DNA of 64,000 nucleotides from NCBI RefSeq assembly GCF_902196135.1, contig NZ_CABIKE010000009.1:1-64000 (forward strand), written 5' to 3'. Under the pieces are notes generated by a model. It was given only the letters and a program-made list of their open reading frames with translations, was not told the origin of the DNA and did not search any database. The position numbers were made by a program, and so were the translations under genes. This stretch comes from Helicobacter suis. Lineage in GTDB: Bacteria; Campylobacterota; Campylobacteria; Campylobacterales; Helicobacteraceae. Below are positions 9,409 to 18,585 of this stretch, in pieces (within the stretch, counting starts at the first letter, position 1; each line of letters opens with the position of its first letter).

Positions 9409-10760
9409 TAGCTTTTGTTTTTTTTAGTGAGAAAGCCCCAAATATACTCGCTGAGACTTTTAAGGCTAAGACGTTCCCTAACCAACTCAGGCAAAAGGCT
9501 ACTAAAGTACCGCTTAAAAATCAAGAAATCCCCCACAATCCAGCTTTTGGCCAAAACTTTAAAGAGTTTTACCACAATCCAAAAGGTGCAATTGCTAAAC
9601 TCATAGAAACTAAGGAGGGGCAAGTAGCCGGAGCATTTTATAGAAAGGATTTAGGCGATATAGATTTAGTGTGGGGGGAAATTAGAGATCAGAGCGGTAA
9701 ACTTAAAGGGCATGGGCTAGCTAAGATTGTAGAAAAACACCTTGATGATTTTAAAGGGTTTGAGGGGAATAGTGCACTTGAGAAGTTAGGGAATGGGTTG
9801 GAGGAAATAGTAAGAGAGGGGGATGTGGTTAAAAGAGTAGGCAGAGAAGACGCCTACAACATAACACATAAAGGCTTTATCGTAGGTATTAATAAAGGCT
9901 ATGATAAGCAAGGCAATAACTATTGGATAGTAACGGCCTTTGATAGAAGCAAGCCTATACAAGAGAAAACCATTAGGACAGCACGCGTTAATGATTTAAC
10001 AAAAGAGCCGAACAATCCCTCTTTAAACTCTAAAGACATTTCTACCACCCCACCCCTTAAAAATCAAGATCGCCCCTATCAAGTTATTACCGATAAAGAG
10101 GCCTTTATTAAAAATTTAGATTTAAGCGCCTATGCTACACCTGTACCTAAAGAACTAGATGTAAAAGCATTTTTAAAGAGTTTAGAGGGTGTAGAAAATA
10201 AAGAGAATTTTATTAAACACTTGCAGGCTAAAGAAGATGCCCAAAGTACATTGGCTTATCTAAATTTAGTAGAACCGACTTTAAAAAGCCCAGATATTAA
10301 ACTCACAAAGGGTAACAGAACAGAACTAATTAAAAGATTTATAGATGAGAATGATAAGTTTTTTGCACTACCCATAACACAAGATGCAGATAAAAAGCTT
10401 ATAACCTTTATTCCGAAAGCTAGATTGAAATACTTACAAGACAAGATCAGAAACGCCGATCTTATTCAAACCTTTAACGGCCGAGCAGGCGATTAATCGC
10501 GTTTGAACCTGCAGGTAAACAATAACCCACACTCACTTAAAAAGTATTTAACTTTGAAAAATCCAGATATTAAACTCATCTTTAAAGACCCGCCTAAGCA
10601 AGAGTATATCAAAGCGTTTAAAAAAGACGGGGATAAGAATGTAACTTACTTACTAGTTACAAGAGATGATGATAAGTTGTTGGTTACGGGGTTACCGATC
10701 AAAGATAACTATCTACAAATGCAAATTAAAAGTGCTAGCATTATCCACTCTTTCATCTAG
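9409..10760 (+). pseudogene. Remnant of large multi-domain toxin-like protein (barnase/colicin E5-type)
   Basis: One reading frame runs through this stretch, broken by a single TAA at 10494. Region 1 (from about 9530) has the GAFYRKDLGDIDLVWG, HGLAKIVEKH and YWIVTAFD pattern of the phage-associated barnase/EndoU/colicin E5-type nuclease domains found in big Helicobacter prophage proteins. Region 2 (about 10270-10490) and region 3 (10541-10757) repeat a second, shorter scheme: LKNPDI or LKSPDI, a central phenylalanine-rich strand, then a KI/QI..A..I end. No start codon with a ribosome site is found at the left end, so the 5' part is missing. Family assignment is by motif memory only. Read as a decayed fragment. 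Confidence 0.6.
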
Positions 10761-10824
10761 CCGGGTAGGCTTGCACCAGTGCAAAGGGAATTACCCCCGA
10801 GTGGGCTACCAGAGTTATAGTACA

Positions 10825-11007
10825 ATAAAACAACTTAAAAAACCCCTAACCCTTACCCTAACCTTGTTACTCACCGCTTGCACCCCCCGCATAGTCTACC
10901 AAAAGGTTTATATCCCCACCAAGTGTAATATCACTAAGCCAGAGAGACCGCCCGCTCACTTAGATTATTTGAGTTATCTAAAAAAGTTATTGATCCGTAT
11001 AGATTAA
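10825..11007 (+). pseudogene. Spanin-like (Rz1-type) lipoprotein remnant
   Basis: The frame encodes a hydrophobic run ending LLLTACTP, a good lipobox with Cys as mature N-terminus, followed by IVYQKVYIPTKCNI and Pro-rich residues. A short lipoprotein with Pro-rich tail is the build of phage Rz1 outer-membrane spanins, and it fits the adjacent phage-type remnant. The codon where an ATG is expected (10825) is ATA, and no other start lies close to the signal sequence, so the gene is probably dead. The frame is open further 5' but that part is out-of-frame noise overlapping the preceding remnant. Confidence 0.45.
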
Positions 11008-11070
11008 AGGTTAGGGGGTGGTTTTGGAGTGAGTGGCTTAAACTAATGAAGGTAGTGGGCACAAAAAAAT

Positions 11071-11241
11071 ATGGTGAAGTGTATGTTTCTGTACCTGCTA
11101 TTTCCACCACCTAGCCCCGCATTTTTTCCTCAAAGAGATACATCTTTTATCTTAAAAATTCCACTGAAAGAAAAATTACAACTTTGTCAAAACAAGGTTA
11201 AAGCTCTTATGAGTAATCCAAACTACGCATTAGCTTACTAG
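11071..11241 (+). CDS. Small ORF, possibly the end of a lost phage gene
   Basis: 56 codons from ATG 11071. The N-terminus is hydrophobic with several Pro, and the C-terminal half reads like a coiled segment (KIPLKEKLQLCQNKVKALM). There is no Shine-Dalgarno of note. It may be a fragment that followed the lipoprotein remnant in the original phage segment. Nothing else is seen in 11008-11316. Confidence 0.3.
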   Translation: MVKCMFLYLLFPPPSPAFFPQRDTSFILKIPLKEKLQLCQNKVKALMSNPNYALAY

Positions 11242-11316
11242 GGTCTGATTGCGTGGTGGTGGAAAAAATGTAAGAAAAATATACCCCTTGGTAGTTTGAA
11301 AGATTTTTATCACTAA

Positions 11317-12015
11317 TTAGATTTTGCGCGCAATTAAGAGTCCAAAATTAACCCATTTAAACAGCACCTCTACGGTTTTAAAGCCGGCTTGTTCCAGCAA
11401 GGCTATATTTTCTTGTAAACTGTAAGGTACAAGTACATTTTCTAAAGCTTCGCGCTTAAAACTAATTTCATTGAGGCTATAACCCTGAGCTTGTTTATAA
11501 AGATAGTAGAGGGCGATCATCTGTTTATCTAAAATGCGATCCAAACTCATCATCTTTTCGGCCACGATAACTACACCCCCGGGTTTGAGGTTTTCAAAAA
11601 CACGGCTCATTAAGCTCTGGCGCTGTAGTGGTCTAATAAATTGCAAAGTGTAGAGTAGCGCTATAGCCCCTGCTTCCTTTAAATTTGTCTGCAAAATATC
11701 CTCACAGCGCCAAGAAATGCAAAAATGTGCGCATTTTTCTTGAGCCTTTTTAAGCATGGCCTGTGCGTTGTCTACACCCACTAAGGGGGTTTGTGGATCT
11801 ACTTTGGGAGCGAGGGTGGCTAAAAAATTACCCGTAGCACAACCTAAATCATAAACAATTCCGTTTAAATCTTGGGCTACAAAGTGGCTGGCTAGTTTAA
11901 GGGTTTCTTCATAGTAGGGGATAGAGCGCTCCAACATGTCATCAAAGACAGAGGCCACCTCCGCATCAAATTCAAAACGCTTAGGTAGGGCGCTGCTAAA
12001 GAGAGTATCTTTCAA
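11317..12015 (-). CDS. cmoA: Carboxy-SAM synthase
   Basis: Converts S-adenosylmethionine and prephenate into carboxy-SAM, the donor used to make 5-oxyacetyl-uridine at the tRNA wobble position. 232 residues, Rossmann methyltransferase fold with [10 protein letters not shown] (SAM motif I, about residues 55-64) and VGVDNA (motif II). The N-terminal [15 protein letters not shown] and the C-terminal [12 protein letters not shown] are characteristic of CmoA. It starts with TTG 12015, which overlaps the thiG stop (TTGA), so it is translated with thiG in the sodB-thiG-cmoA group. cmoB is not in the window. Confidence 0.88.
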   Translation of the reverse strand: MKDTLFSSALPKRFEFDAEVASVFDDMLERSIPYYEETLKLASHFVAQDLNGIVYDLGCATGNFLATLAPKVDPQTPLVGVDNAQAMLKKAQEKCAHFCISWRCEDILQTNLKEAGAIALLYTLQFIRPLQRQSLMSRVFENLKPGGVVIVAEKMMSLDRILDKQMIALYYLYKQAQGYSLNEISFKREALENVLVPYSLQENIALLEQAGFKTVEVLFKWVNFGLLIARKI

Positions 12016-12788
12016 AGCTTAGCTAAACCAAAAACAGGAGAACTAGGGCTAGCGTAAGCTTTTTTAGGGATACGACCGGCTAAATAACTTTTACGCCCAG
12101 CCAGTACAGCATATTTCATGCTCTCAGCCATTAAAACCGGATTTTGGGCTAGTGCAATAGCTGAGTTAGTCAGTACCCCATCGGCTCCAAGTTCCATAGC
12201 AATGCTAGCATCTGAGGCACAGCCTACCCCCGCATCAACAATAACAGGTACGCTCACGGCCTCTTTAATAAAACCGATGTTATAGCGGTTTTGAATCCCA
12301 AGACCACTCCCAATAGGCGAGGCTAAAGGCATGATCGCGCTAGCACCGGCCTCCTCTAGTTTTTTAGCCATAATTGGATCATCATTGGTATAGGCTAGCA
12401 CACAAAAACCCTCTTTGGCTAAAGTTTCACAGGCGCTTAAAGTTTCTACCACATCAGGATAGAGCGTTCTTTCATCGCCAATGATTTCAAGCTTAATAAA
12501 GGTGATGCCTGTGGCTTCTTTAACAAGGCGAAAGAGGGCAAGCGCCTCTTTAGCGCTGTAGCAACCGGCTGAATTGGGCAAAAAGCTAATGTTGGTGTCT
12601 TTGAAAGTATCTAGGAGATTTTCGCTACTTGAATCGGTGATATTAACCCGTCTAACCGCAACGGTTAGCATTTCTGCCCCGCTAGCTAAAGTGGCCTCTT
12701 TAGTGGTGGCAAAGTCTTTATACTTGCCACTGCCCACAATAAGGCGAGAGGAAAAGGTTTTAGAGCCGATGATGAGCGGATCGTGCAT
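12012..12788 (-). CDS. thiG: Thiazole synthase
   Basis: Builds the thiazole phosphate of thiamine from deoxyxylulose phosphate, dehydroglycine and ThiS-thiocarboxylate. 258 residues, TIM barrel. Opening block [18 protein letters not shown], catalytic Lys99 in FIKLEIIGD, and phosphate-binding [11 protein letters not shown] and VLTNSAIA are all present. I choose ATG 12788; GTG 12791 is possible. The gene follows sodB with its start almost touching the sodB stop and overlaps cmoA. No thiS, thiH or thiO lies nearby, so the partners must be elsewhere. H. pylori uses salvage rather than a full thiazole route, so this gene hints at broader thiamine synthesis here. Confidence 0.93.
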   Translation of the reverse strand: MHDPLIIGSKTFSSRLIVGSGKYKDFATTKEATLASGAEMLTVAVRRVNITDSSSENLLDTFKDTNISFLPNSAGCYSAKEALALFRLVKEATGITFIKLEIIGDERTLYPDVVETLSACETLAKEGFCVLAYTNDDPIMAKKLEEAGASAIMPLASPIGSGLGIQNRYNIGFIKEAVSVPVIVDAGVGCASDASIAMELGADGVLTNSAIALAQNPVLMAESMKYAVLAGRKSYLAGRIPKKAYASPSSPVFGLAKL

Positions 12789-12790
12789 CA

Positions 12791-13432
12791 CTAGGCTTTC
12801 TTATGCACAATTTGGTTAATGTAGTAGTCTACAGAACCCATGCCCTCTTTTTTAGCCCATTCTAAACACTGAGAAACAAAAGCCCAGTTAACATGGTGGT
12901 AGAATTTATCCAGATAAACAGGGCGGGCATTTTTGTGATCAATATAGTAGGCATGTTCCCATACATCTACTACTAGAAGTGGGACTTTTTTATCTGTTAG
13001 AGGGGTGTGGGCGTTGCTGGTTTGCACAATTTCAACTTTGCCATTAGTGGGGTTATAAACCGCCCAGTTCCAACCAGAGCCAAAAAGAGTTGTCGCGCTT
13101 TTAATAAAGGCTTCTTTAAAGGCTTCTAAAGAACCATAATCGTGTTCTAAGGCGCTTTTAAGTTCATCTGTCATTTCTGTGGCTTTAGGGCTCAAGCAAT
13201 CCCAGTAAAAATCGTGGTTATAGATTTGGGCGGCATTGTTAAAAACACCTCCGCTAGCCTTATTAATGATGCTAAAGAGATCGCTATCTTTAAATTCCCC
13301 CTCTTTAGTGAGGTTATTAAGATTGTTGACATAACCTTGATGGTGTTTGCCATGGTGGAAATCAAAAGCCACAGGGCTTAAAAAATCTCCCATGCTATCT
13401 TTGCTATAGGGCAAATCTCTTAAAACAAACAT
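12791..13432 (-). CDS. sodB: Iron superoxide dismutase
   Basis: Dismutates superoxide in the cytoplasm. 213 residues, the same length as H. pylori SodB. Metal ligands are His26 (first of FHHGKHH), the His of NHDFYW (about 74), and Asp and His of [10 protein letters not shown] (about 157 and 161). The FGSGWNWAV block fits the Fe/Mn superfamily, and [11 protein letters not shown] indicates the iron type. A Shine-Dalgarno (AAGGAG on the minus strand) precedes the ATG, and TATAAT at 13462-13467 serves as -10. It leads the sodB-thiG-cmoA transcript. Confidence 0.96.
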   Translation of the reverse strand: MFVLRDLPYSKDSMGDFLSPVAFDFHHGKHHQGYVNNLNNLTKEGEFKDSDLFSIINKASGGVFNNAAQIYNHDFYWDCLSPKATEMTDELKSALEHDYGSLEAFKEAFIKSATTLFGSGWNWAVYNPTNGKVEIVQTSNAHTPLTDKKVPLLVVDVWEHAYYIDHKNARPVYLDKFYHHVNWAFVSQCLEWAKKEGMGSVDYYINQIVHKKA

Positions 13433-13461
13433 GGATACTCCTTATTAAAAAATAGGGTTTT

Positions 13462-13467
13462 ATTATA
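13462..13467 (-). promoter_or_regulatory. -10 element of the sodB transcript
   Basis: TATAAT on the minus strand, about 30 bases before the sodB start codon, in an A+T-rich leader. Housekeeping promoters in Helicobacter depend mainly on the -10 hexamer, and I see no good -35. Confidence 0.55.
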
Positions 13468-13505
13468 ATCACTTTAGCTACATTTTTGATAAATAGAAAA
13501 ACCTT

Positions 13506-14165
13506 TTAGGACTCTAAAAGCTTATCAAGTAAAAGAGAAGTTTGTTCTTGAAAAATTAAAATAGGGTCTTTAAGAGTGGAATTTAGATAATCAATATAGG
13601 GCTTACTGGTTTGGTAATAAGAACGAGCATCTGGCATGTTAATAGTGATTTGATAATCTAATTTATGGGTGCTAAGATAGTGTTGGTTGAGCAATAAATC
13701 ATTGATCATGCCTAATTTACTTGGGCTAATGAGCAAAATCTTAGATCGCAAGGTGAGGGCTAAATCAATAATTTTAACTTTTTCATCTAAGGGCACTAAT
13801 AACCCCCCCACTCCCTCAACAATTAAAAGATCACAACGCTCTTGCAAGGCTTTTAATTTTTTCTCAATTTGTTTAAAATCAATGGGTGGGAGGTGTGGCT
13901 CAAAGCGCGCAGCCACAAAAGGACTAGCCGGTAAAACATAGCGGTAAAAACTAATATCTTCCATGCGGAGATTTTCATCTACATGGAGATTTTCCTCTAA
14001 AAACAAGCCTGCATCCCCTAAATCTCCTTGTTGCACGCCACTTTCAATAGGCTTTGCTAAAAGTGTTTTAATCCCTTTTTCATTATAAAGTTTAGCCATT
14101 TGCTTAGCTAAGGTTGTCTTTCCCACTCCTGTATTAGTTGCGCTCACAAAAATAGAACGGTACAT
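13506..14165 (-). CDS. bioD: Dethiobiotin synthetase
   Basis: ATP-dependent closure of the ureido ring, the penultimate step of biotin synthesis. 219 residues. P-loop SATNTGVGKTT at 8-18, KPIESGVQ (substrate-binding Lys and Ser) near 38-45, and VEGVGGLLVPL mid-protein. It is divergent from the universal stress protein gene, with its own TATAAT upstream. The order bioD next to the usp-clpA-panD group is as in H. pylori. Confidence 0.93.
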   Translation of the reverse strand: MYRSIFVSATNTGVGKTTLAKQMAKLYNEKGIKTLLAKPIESGVQQGDLGDAGLFLEENLHVDENLRMEDISFYRYVLPASPFVAARFEPHLPPIDFKQIEKKLKALQERCDLLIVEGVGGLLVPLDEKVKIIDLALTLRSKILLISPSKLGMINDLLLNQHYLSTHKLDYQITINMPDARSYYQTSKPYIDYLNSTLKDPILIFQEQTSLLLDKLLES

Positions 14166-14194
14166 GACTTAATCCTTGCAGTGGTGTAGGCATT

Positions 14195-14200
14195 ATTATA
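14195..14200 (-). promoter_or_regulatory. -10 element of bioD
   Basis: TATAAT on the minus strand about 30 bases before the bioD ATG. Together with the + strand TATAAT at 14243 it makes a divergent promoter region between bioD and the stress protein gene. Confidence 0.5.
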
Positions 14201-14242
14201 AACCACGAACTCCAATAACGATACTTTTAAGTTTAACTTTTT

Positions 14243-14248
14243 TATAAT
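14243..14248 (+). promoter_or_regulatory. -10 element of the usp-clpA-panD transcript
   Basis: TATAAT on the plus strand, 31 bases before ATG 14280, within TTTTTTATAATTAGCG. No clear -35 is present. Confidence 0.55.
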
Positions 14249-14279
14249 TAGCGCGCATAAAATGCTGTAAGGATTGGCC

Positions 14280-14696
14280 ATGCTTAGAGTGCTTTTTGGA
14301 ATTAGCGATACACAGGAGTGTAGAAGTGGTGTGGATGCGGCGATTAGATTATTTTCTAGAATCAAGGGCGTGCACTTTACGCTAGTGCATGTAAGTCCAG
14401 AGGTGTTAATTTATCCGGAGAGTGGAATCATGAATTATAGCCAAACAGAGGTCGTAGCCAATGAGCAGTCTAGTAAACTCATTGAGGAATTTACACAACT
14501 CTTTACCCAACAACAAATTGCCTGTGAAGCGGTTTTAAAAATGGGTAACCCGGTAGATGTGGTGTTGGAGATGGCCCCTGGCTTTGATCTCTTAGTAATT
14601 GGAGCTAGCGAGTCTTCTATGTTTTATAAACTTTTTGGATCGCATCAGAATAGTTTTATTGATAACTCGCCTATTCCTGTTTTGGTGGCTAAGTAA
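14280..14696 (+). CDS. Universal stress protein (UspA family)
   Basis: 138 residues from ATG 14280, with TAAGGA just upstream. HUP-type fold: N-terminal strand LRVLFGISDT, a central helical part, then MGNPVDVVLEMA and the C-terminal DLLVIGASESS with NSPIPVLVAK. The G-2x-G-9x-G(S/T) ATP loop is incomplete (IGASESS...LFGSHQNS), so nucleotide binding is uncertain. It is the first gene of a tight group; its TAA overlaps the clpA ATG by one base. H. pylori has a related gene in the same place, but with clpS between it and clpA. Confidence 0.85.
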   Translation: MLRVLFGISDTQECRSGVDAAIRLFSRIKGVHFTLVHVSPEVLIYPESGIMNYSQTEVVANEQSSKLIEEFTQLFTQQQIACEAVLKMGNPVDVVLEMAPGFDLLVIGASESSMFYKLFGSHQNSFIDNSPIPVLVAK

Positions 14697-16921
14697 TGCC
14701 ACCCATTACAACTAGACTAAATCGTCTCCTGAATGCTGCTTTGGCTTTGGCTACTAAGCTATCTCACCGCTACATCACCCCCGAACATGTCCTTTTTATC
14801 ATGCTCAATGATAAAGAGATACAGGGGTTTTTAAGGCATTTAGACATTGACATCACAGAGGCCAAGCAGTTAGCCCAAAATTACCTAGTTGAGCATGTTT
14901 CTACCTATGAAAATGCTTTAGAAGGCCATGGCAAGATTCCAACTAATGATGAACAACTTGCTAAACTCTTCCAGAGTCTAAGCCGTTATGCTAAAGAAAT
15001 GCCCTATAAGGTTTTAGATGTACAGGATTTGCTCTGGCTCATGGTAGAAAAAATCCCATGTTATGCCACCGATATTATTAAATCCTACGGGGTAGATGGC
15101 CCTAAGATTTTAGAACAACCCCCCCTTGCCTTTTCTAAAGAAAAAACCTCTGCACTTAAAAAATTCGCTAGAAATTTAAACGCTTTAGCCGCAGATCACG
15201 CCATTGATCCGGTATCGCATCGCGATGCTGAAATCCAAAAAGTAATTGAGGTCTTGGGTCGGCGTAAGAAAAATAACCCTTTATTGGTGGGTGAACCGGG
15301 TGTGGGAAAAACCGCCATTGCTGAAGGATTAGCCCTTAAAATAGTAGAGCGCGATGTGCCTAAATTTTTATACGATTATCGTATCTATGCGCTAGATTTA
15401 AGCGGTATGGTAGCGGGGACAAAATACCGCGGGGAATTTGAAAAACGACTCAAAAAAACCCTAAAAGAATTGCAAAAAAACCCCAAAAATATTCTTTTCA
15501 TTGATGAAATCCACACGGTTTTAGGCTCTGGGGCATCTAGTGCTGGATCGTTAGACGGGGCTAATATTTTAAAACCCATGCTAGCTGATGGGAGTTTGAG
15601 TTGCATCGGGGCCACTACCTTTGATGAGTTTAGAGCGGTGTTTGAAAAAGACAAAGCCTTTTGCCGCCGTTTTAGCAAGATTGATATTTTAGAGCCTTCT
15701 AAACAAGATTGCTATGCTATTTTAGACGATCTCTCTAGCCATTATGAAAAACACCACAAGGTACACTACACCAAAGAGGCACTAAAGGCATGTGTGGATC
15801 TTTCTGTGCGTTATTTGCATGAGAATTTTCTTCCGGATAAGGCAATTGATCTAATGGACATGGCAGGCTCTTTTAAAAAGATTTATGCCCCGGGTAGTAA
15901 TACCCCCACTATCTCTAAAAATGATATTGAAAATGTGCTTTCTTTTAAAATTGACATCCCAAAATCTCATATCAGTTTTGAGAAGAAAAACCATTTGAAA
16001 AATCTAGAAGAACAGCTTAAAAAAGAAGTCTTTGCCCAAGAGATAGCCATTTCTAAACTAGTCAGCGCTATTAAAATCCATGCCTCTGGCCTAATTGCTA
16101 CAAAAAAACCTGTGGCTAGTTTTTTATTTGTAGGGCCTAGTGGGGTGGGTAAAACAGAGTTGGCCAAAGTCTTAGCCAAACACATGCATTTGCATTTAGA
16201 GCGCTTTGATATGAGCGAATATAAAGAAGCCCATAGCATTTCTAAACTCATTGGCGCACCTTCAGGTTATGTGGGCTTTGAGCAGGGCGGGCTTTTGATC
16301 AATGCGATTAGAAAACACCCCCGTTGTGTGCTTTTGCTTGATGAAATTGAAAAAGCCCACCCCAATATTTATGATTTACTCTTACAGATTACAGATAATG
16401 CTAGCCTTACGGATAATAGCGGTAAAAAGGGAGATTTTAGCCACGCTATTTTAATTTTAACTTCCAACGCAGGCAGTGATGCATTAGGGCAAATGGGCTT
16501 TTTAGAAGATCACACCCATAAATACCAAAAAGCTCTTAAAGAGTTACTCAGTCCGGAGCTACGCTCCAGATTAGATGCCATTTTAACCTTTAAACCCCTT
16601 AGTTTAGAGAATTTAGAAAGCATTGTGCAAAAAGAATGCAAAAAATTAGAGGCGCTTTTAACCCCTAGAAATGTTAGTTTATCTTTAGAAAAACAGGCTA
16701 TCACGCACTTGGCCAATTTATGTTTAAAAGACCCATTGGGTGCGCGGGTGGTGGAAAAATTAGTGCATACACATATCAAAGTCCCGCTTAGCGATGCGAT
16801 TTTATTTGGCGAACTCAAAGAGGGGGGGAGTGCTAAGGTTATCTTGCGTAACCAAAATATCCAAGTTGTATCCACCCCTCTTTCGCGCAAGATTCGCAAG
16901 AAAACCACCCCAACATCTTAA
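14696..16921 (+). CDS. clpA: ATP-dependent Clp protease ATP-binding subunit ClpA
   Basis: Unfoldase that feeds proteins into ClpP. 741 residues: N-domain (1-140), first AAA+ with Walker [10 protein letters not shown] (about 199-207) and [13 protein letters not shown], second AAA+ with GPSGVGKTE (about 482-490) and [11 protein letters not shown]. The ClpP-docking tripeptide is present as MGF in LGQMGFLED (about 600). In H. pylori the adaptor gene clpS precedes clpA; here the stress protein gene abuts clpA and clpS is absent from this place. panD follows 8 bases later. Confidence 0.96.
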   Translation: MPPITTRLNRLLNAALALATKLSHRYITPEHVLFIMLNDKEIQGFLRHLDIDITEAKQLAQNYLVEHVSTYENALEGHGKIPTNDEQLAKLFQSLSRYAKEMPYKVLDVQDLLWLMVEKIPCYATDIIKSYGVDGPKILEQPPLAFSKEKTSALKKFARNLNALAADHAIDPVSHRDAEIQKVIEVLGRRKKNNPLLVGEPGVGKTAIAEGLALKIVERDVPKFLYDYRIYALDLSGMVAGTKYRGEFEKRLKKTLKELQKNPKNILFIDEIHTVLGSGASSAGSLDGANILKPMLADGSLSCIGATTFDEFRAVFEKDKAFCRRFSKIDILEPSKQDCYAILDDLSSHYEKHHKVHYTKEALKACVDLSVRYLHENFLPDKAIDLMDMAGSFKKIYAPGSNTPTISKNDIENVLSFKIDIPKSHISFEKKNHLKNLEEQLKKEVFAQEIAISKLVSAIKIHASGLIATKKPVASFLFVGPSGVGKTELAKVLAKHMHLHLERFDMSEYKEAHSISKLIGAPSGYVGFEQGGLLINAIRKHPRCVLLLDEIEKAHPNIYDLLLQITDNASLTDNSGKKGDFSHAILILTSNAGSDALGQMGFLEDHTHKYQKALKELLSPELRSRLDAILTFKPLSLENLESIVQKECKKLEALLTPRNVSLSLEKQAITHLANLCLKDPLGARVVEKLVHTHIKVPLSDAILFGELKEGGSAKVILRNQNIQVVSTPLSRKIRKKTTPTS

Positions 16922-16929
16922 GGAAAGGG

Positions 16930-17283
16930 ATGGTAGAAGTTTTGTATAGCAAGATCCACCGCGCTGTGGTTACAGATGCTAATCTTAACTACCAAGGATC
17001 TATCACCATTGGTAAGCGCTTGGTGGAGTTAGCTAAATTAGCCCCTTGGATGAAAGTAGATGTACTCAATGTCAATAATGGGGCGCGTTTTAGTACCTAT
17101 GTGATTGTGGGGGAAAAGGATTATGAAGTTTGTATCAATGGAGCGGCTAGCCGTTTGGTTCAGATAGAGGATTTAGTGATTATCATTGCCTATATTTCTA
17201 TCCCTTTTGAGCGCCTTAACACCCACAAGCCCCATATTGTGTTTCTCGGGGCTAACAATATCCCTAAGGAAAATCCATGTTAG
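16930..17283 (+). CDS. panD: Aspartate 1-decarboxylase
   Basis: Makes beta-alanine for pantothenate. 117 residues. The pro-enzyme self-cleaves at Gly23-Ser24 (YQGSITI), giving the pyruvoyl cofactor on the new N-terminus of the alpha chain. Lys8 (SKIHRA) and Tyr57-type residues (RFSTYVI) of the active site are present. AGGAAAGGG precedes the ATG, and the end overlaps the ybaB start by 7 bases. The order clpA-panD-ybaB is that of H. pylori HP0033-HP0035. Confidence 0.96.
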   Translation: MVEVLYSKIHRAVVTDANLNYQGSITIGKRLVELAKLAPWMKVDVLNVNNGARFSTYVIVGEKDYEVCINGAASRLVQIEDLVIIIAYISIPFERLNTHKPHIVFLGANNIPKENPC

Positions 17284-17579
17284 ATTTTAGCCAATTTGGC
17301 GGACTTCTCTCCAGTTTACAAGAACAGATTAAAGACTTAGAGGAAAAGAACAAAAACACAGAATTTAGCGCCAAAAGCGGGGGAGGGCTTGTAAAAGTTA
17401 AACTCAATGGAGCGGGTGAACTCTTAGATATTCAAATTGATGATAGCCTCTTAGAGGATAAAGAAGCCTTGCAAATCTATCTGATGAGTGCGATTAATGA
17501 GGCGTATAAAAACATGGAAGAGGGGCGTAAAAACGCAACTTTTGGTATGCTAGGTGGTTTAAACCCCTTTGCTAAGTAA
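17277..17579 (+). CDS. Nucleoid-associated protein, YbaB/EbfC family
   Basis: Small DNA-binding dimer thought to coat nucleoid DNA. 100 residues: N-terminal helix ([19 protein letters not shown]), then the family core [22 protein letters not shown]-like strand region and a second helix with [16 protein letters not shown]. It overlaps panD at its start and the PDZ gene at its end. Confidence 0.92.
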   Translation: MLDFSQFGGLLSSLQEQIKDLEEKNKNTEFSAKSGGGLVKVKLNGAGELLDIQIDDSLLEDKEALQIYLMSAINEAYKNMEEGRKNATFGMLGGLNPFAK

Positions 17580-18585
17580 GTATTTTTTCTTACTCTTATG
17601 GGCTAGCTTTCTTTATGCCTATGATTTTTCCCATTGCCAAAAATACTACGATCTAGCCAGTCGCCCGGGTAGCGTGTCTTTATTTTGGGAGGGAAAACAG
17701 GTAGCCTTTGTACATGGCAGTGTACCCAAAGGGGTTAAAATCCTTAAAGCCGATCCCTTTGTTGGTTTTTATCTCATTAAAGTCCCTCCCACTAAATTTG
17801 CCTATAACCTCCTAGATATTGATGAGCAGGCTTATAAACACCCACTGGCTAGTATAGGAAGCCATGACGCACGACCCGGGAGTATTCTAGCGCGCCAACG
17901 GGGTTTTTTAATCTATGCTAGATTTTCTGCTCCCATGCCAGCTAATGCGGTGGTGAGTAATATCTGCTATCAAATTTATGGAATAGGGGTAGGAAATAAA
18001 GAAAATGCTTTCATAGAGAGTCGCTATATCAAACGCTTTTTATCCCAAAATAGCCCTTACTATGGAGATATTGGCGTGCGGGTAAAAGAGCAGGGGGGAG
18101 TTATGGTAGAGAGTGTAGATCCCTTTTTTACTAACAATCCTTTTTTAGAAAAAGATGTGATCACAAAAATCAACAACCAGCCTATCACTAGCACCGGCCA
18201 TTTTGAGTGGCTAGTGAGTAATCTCCCTTTTAAACGGGTAATTAGTGTCCAAATTCGCCGCAAAGGGCAATTACAAACCCTAACCGTGCGGGTAGATAAA
18301 CGCTATGGGGGTTTTTTACTCCCCGATAGTTTTTTAGAGCGTTTTATTAAAATCAACGCGCATTTTGTGATCACGGCTCTACACAAAAACAGACCACAAG
18401 CCCTTAGAAATTTACACCTTGGCGATCAAATCCTTTGGATCAACCGCAAGCCCATTGCCTCCTCTAGCGCTAATTTCACCCAGAAACTACGGGCTTTGCG
18501 CCAAGCTTTTAGCCATGCCTACATGCAAGGGCGGATTGAAATGTTGATTTTAAGAAAGGGTTTTGAGTTCTATGTCCGCCTCTAA
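17569..18585 (+). CDS. Exported PDZ-domain protein of unknown function
   Basis: 338 residues starting at TTG 17569, overlapping the ybaB stop. Signal peptide 1-17 ([17 protein letters not shown]). The N-terminal half is a compact beta-rich domain with several Cys (HCQKYYD, NICYQIYG). The C-terminal half carries one clear PDZ-like domain: GGVMVESVDPFFTNNPF, VITKINNQPI and LVSNLPFKRVISVQIRRKG; a second, weaker copy ends the protein (LGDQILWINRKPI). No protease triad is visible, so it probably binds envelope protein tails rather than cutting them. Matches HP0036 by position. Confidence 0.8.
   Translation: MLSKYFFLLLWASFLYAYDFSHCQKYYDLASRPGSVSLFWEGKQVAFVHGSVPKGVKILKADPFVGFYLIKVPPTKFAYNLLDIDEQAYKHPLASIGSHDARPGSILARQRGFLIYARFSAPMPANAVVSNICYQIYGIGVGNKENAFIESRYIKRFLSQNSPYYGDIGVRVKEQGGVMVESVDPFFTNNPFLEKDVITKINNQPITSTGHFEWLVSNLPFKRVISVQIRRKGQLQTLTVRVDKRYGGFLLPDSFLERFIKINAHFVITALHKNRPQALRNLHLGDQILWINRKPIASSSANFTQKLRALRQAFSHAYMQGRIEMLILRKGFEFYVRL

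Noticed and set aside
10666-10824. N-terminal part of the frame leading into the spanin-like lipoprotein
   Set aside because: It overlaps the toxin-like remnant in another phase and lies before the signal sequence, where no protein of this type has an extension.
12788-13500. TPP riboswitch for thiG
   Set aside because: thiG starts 3 bases from the sodB stop and is inside the sodB transcript; the leader of sodB is too short and shows no THI-box elements.
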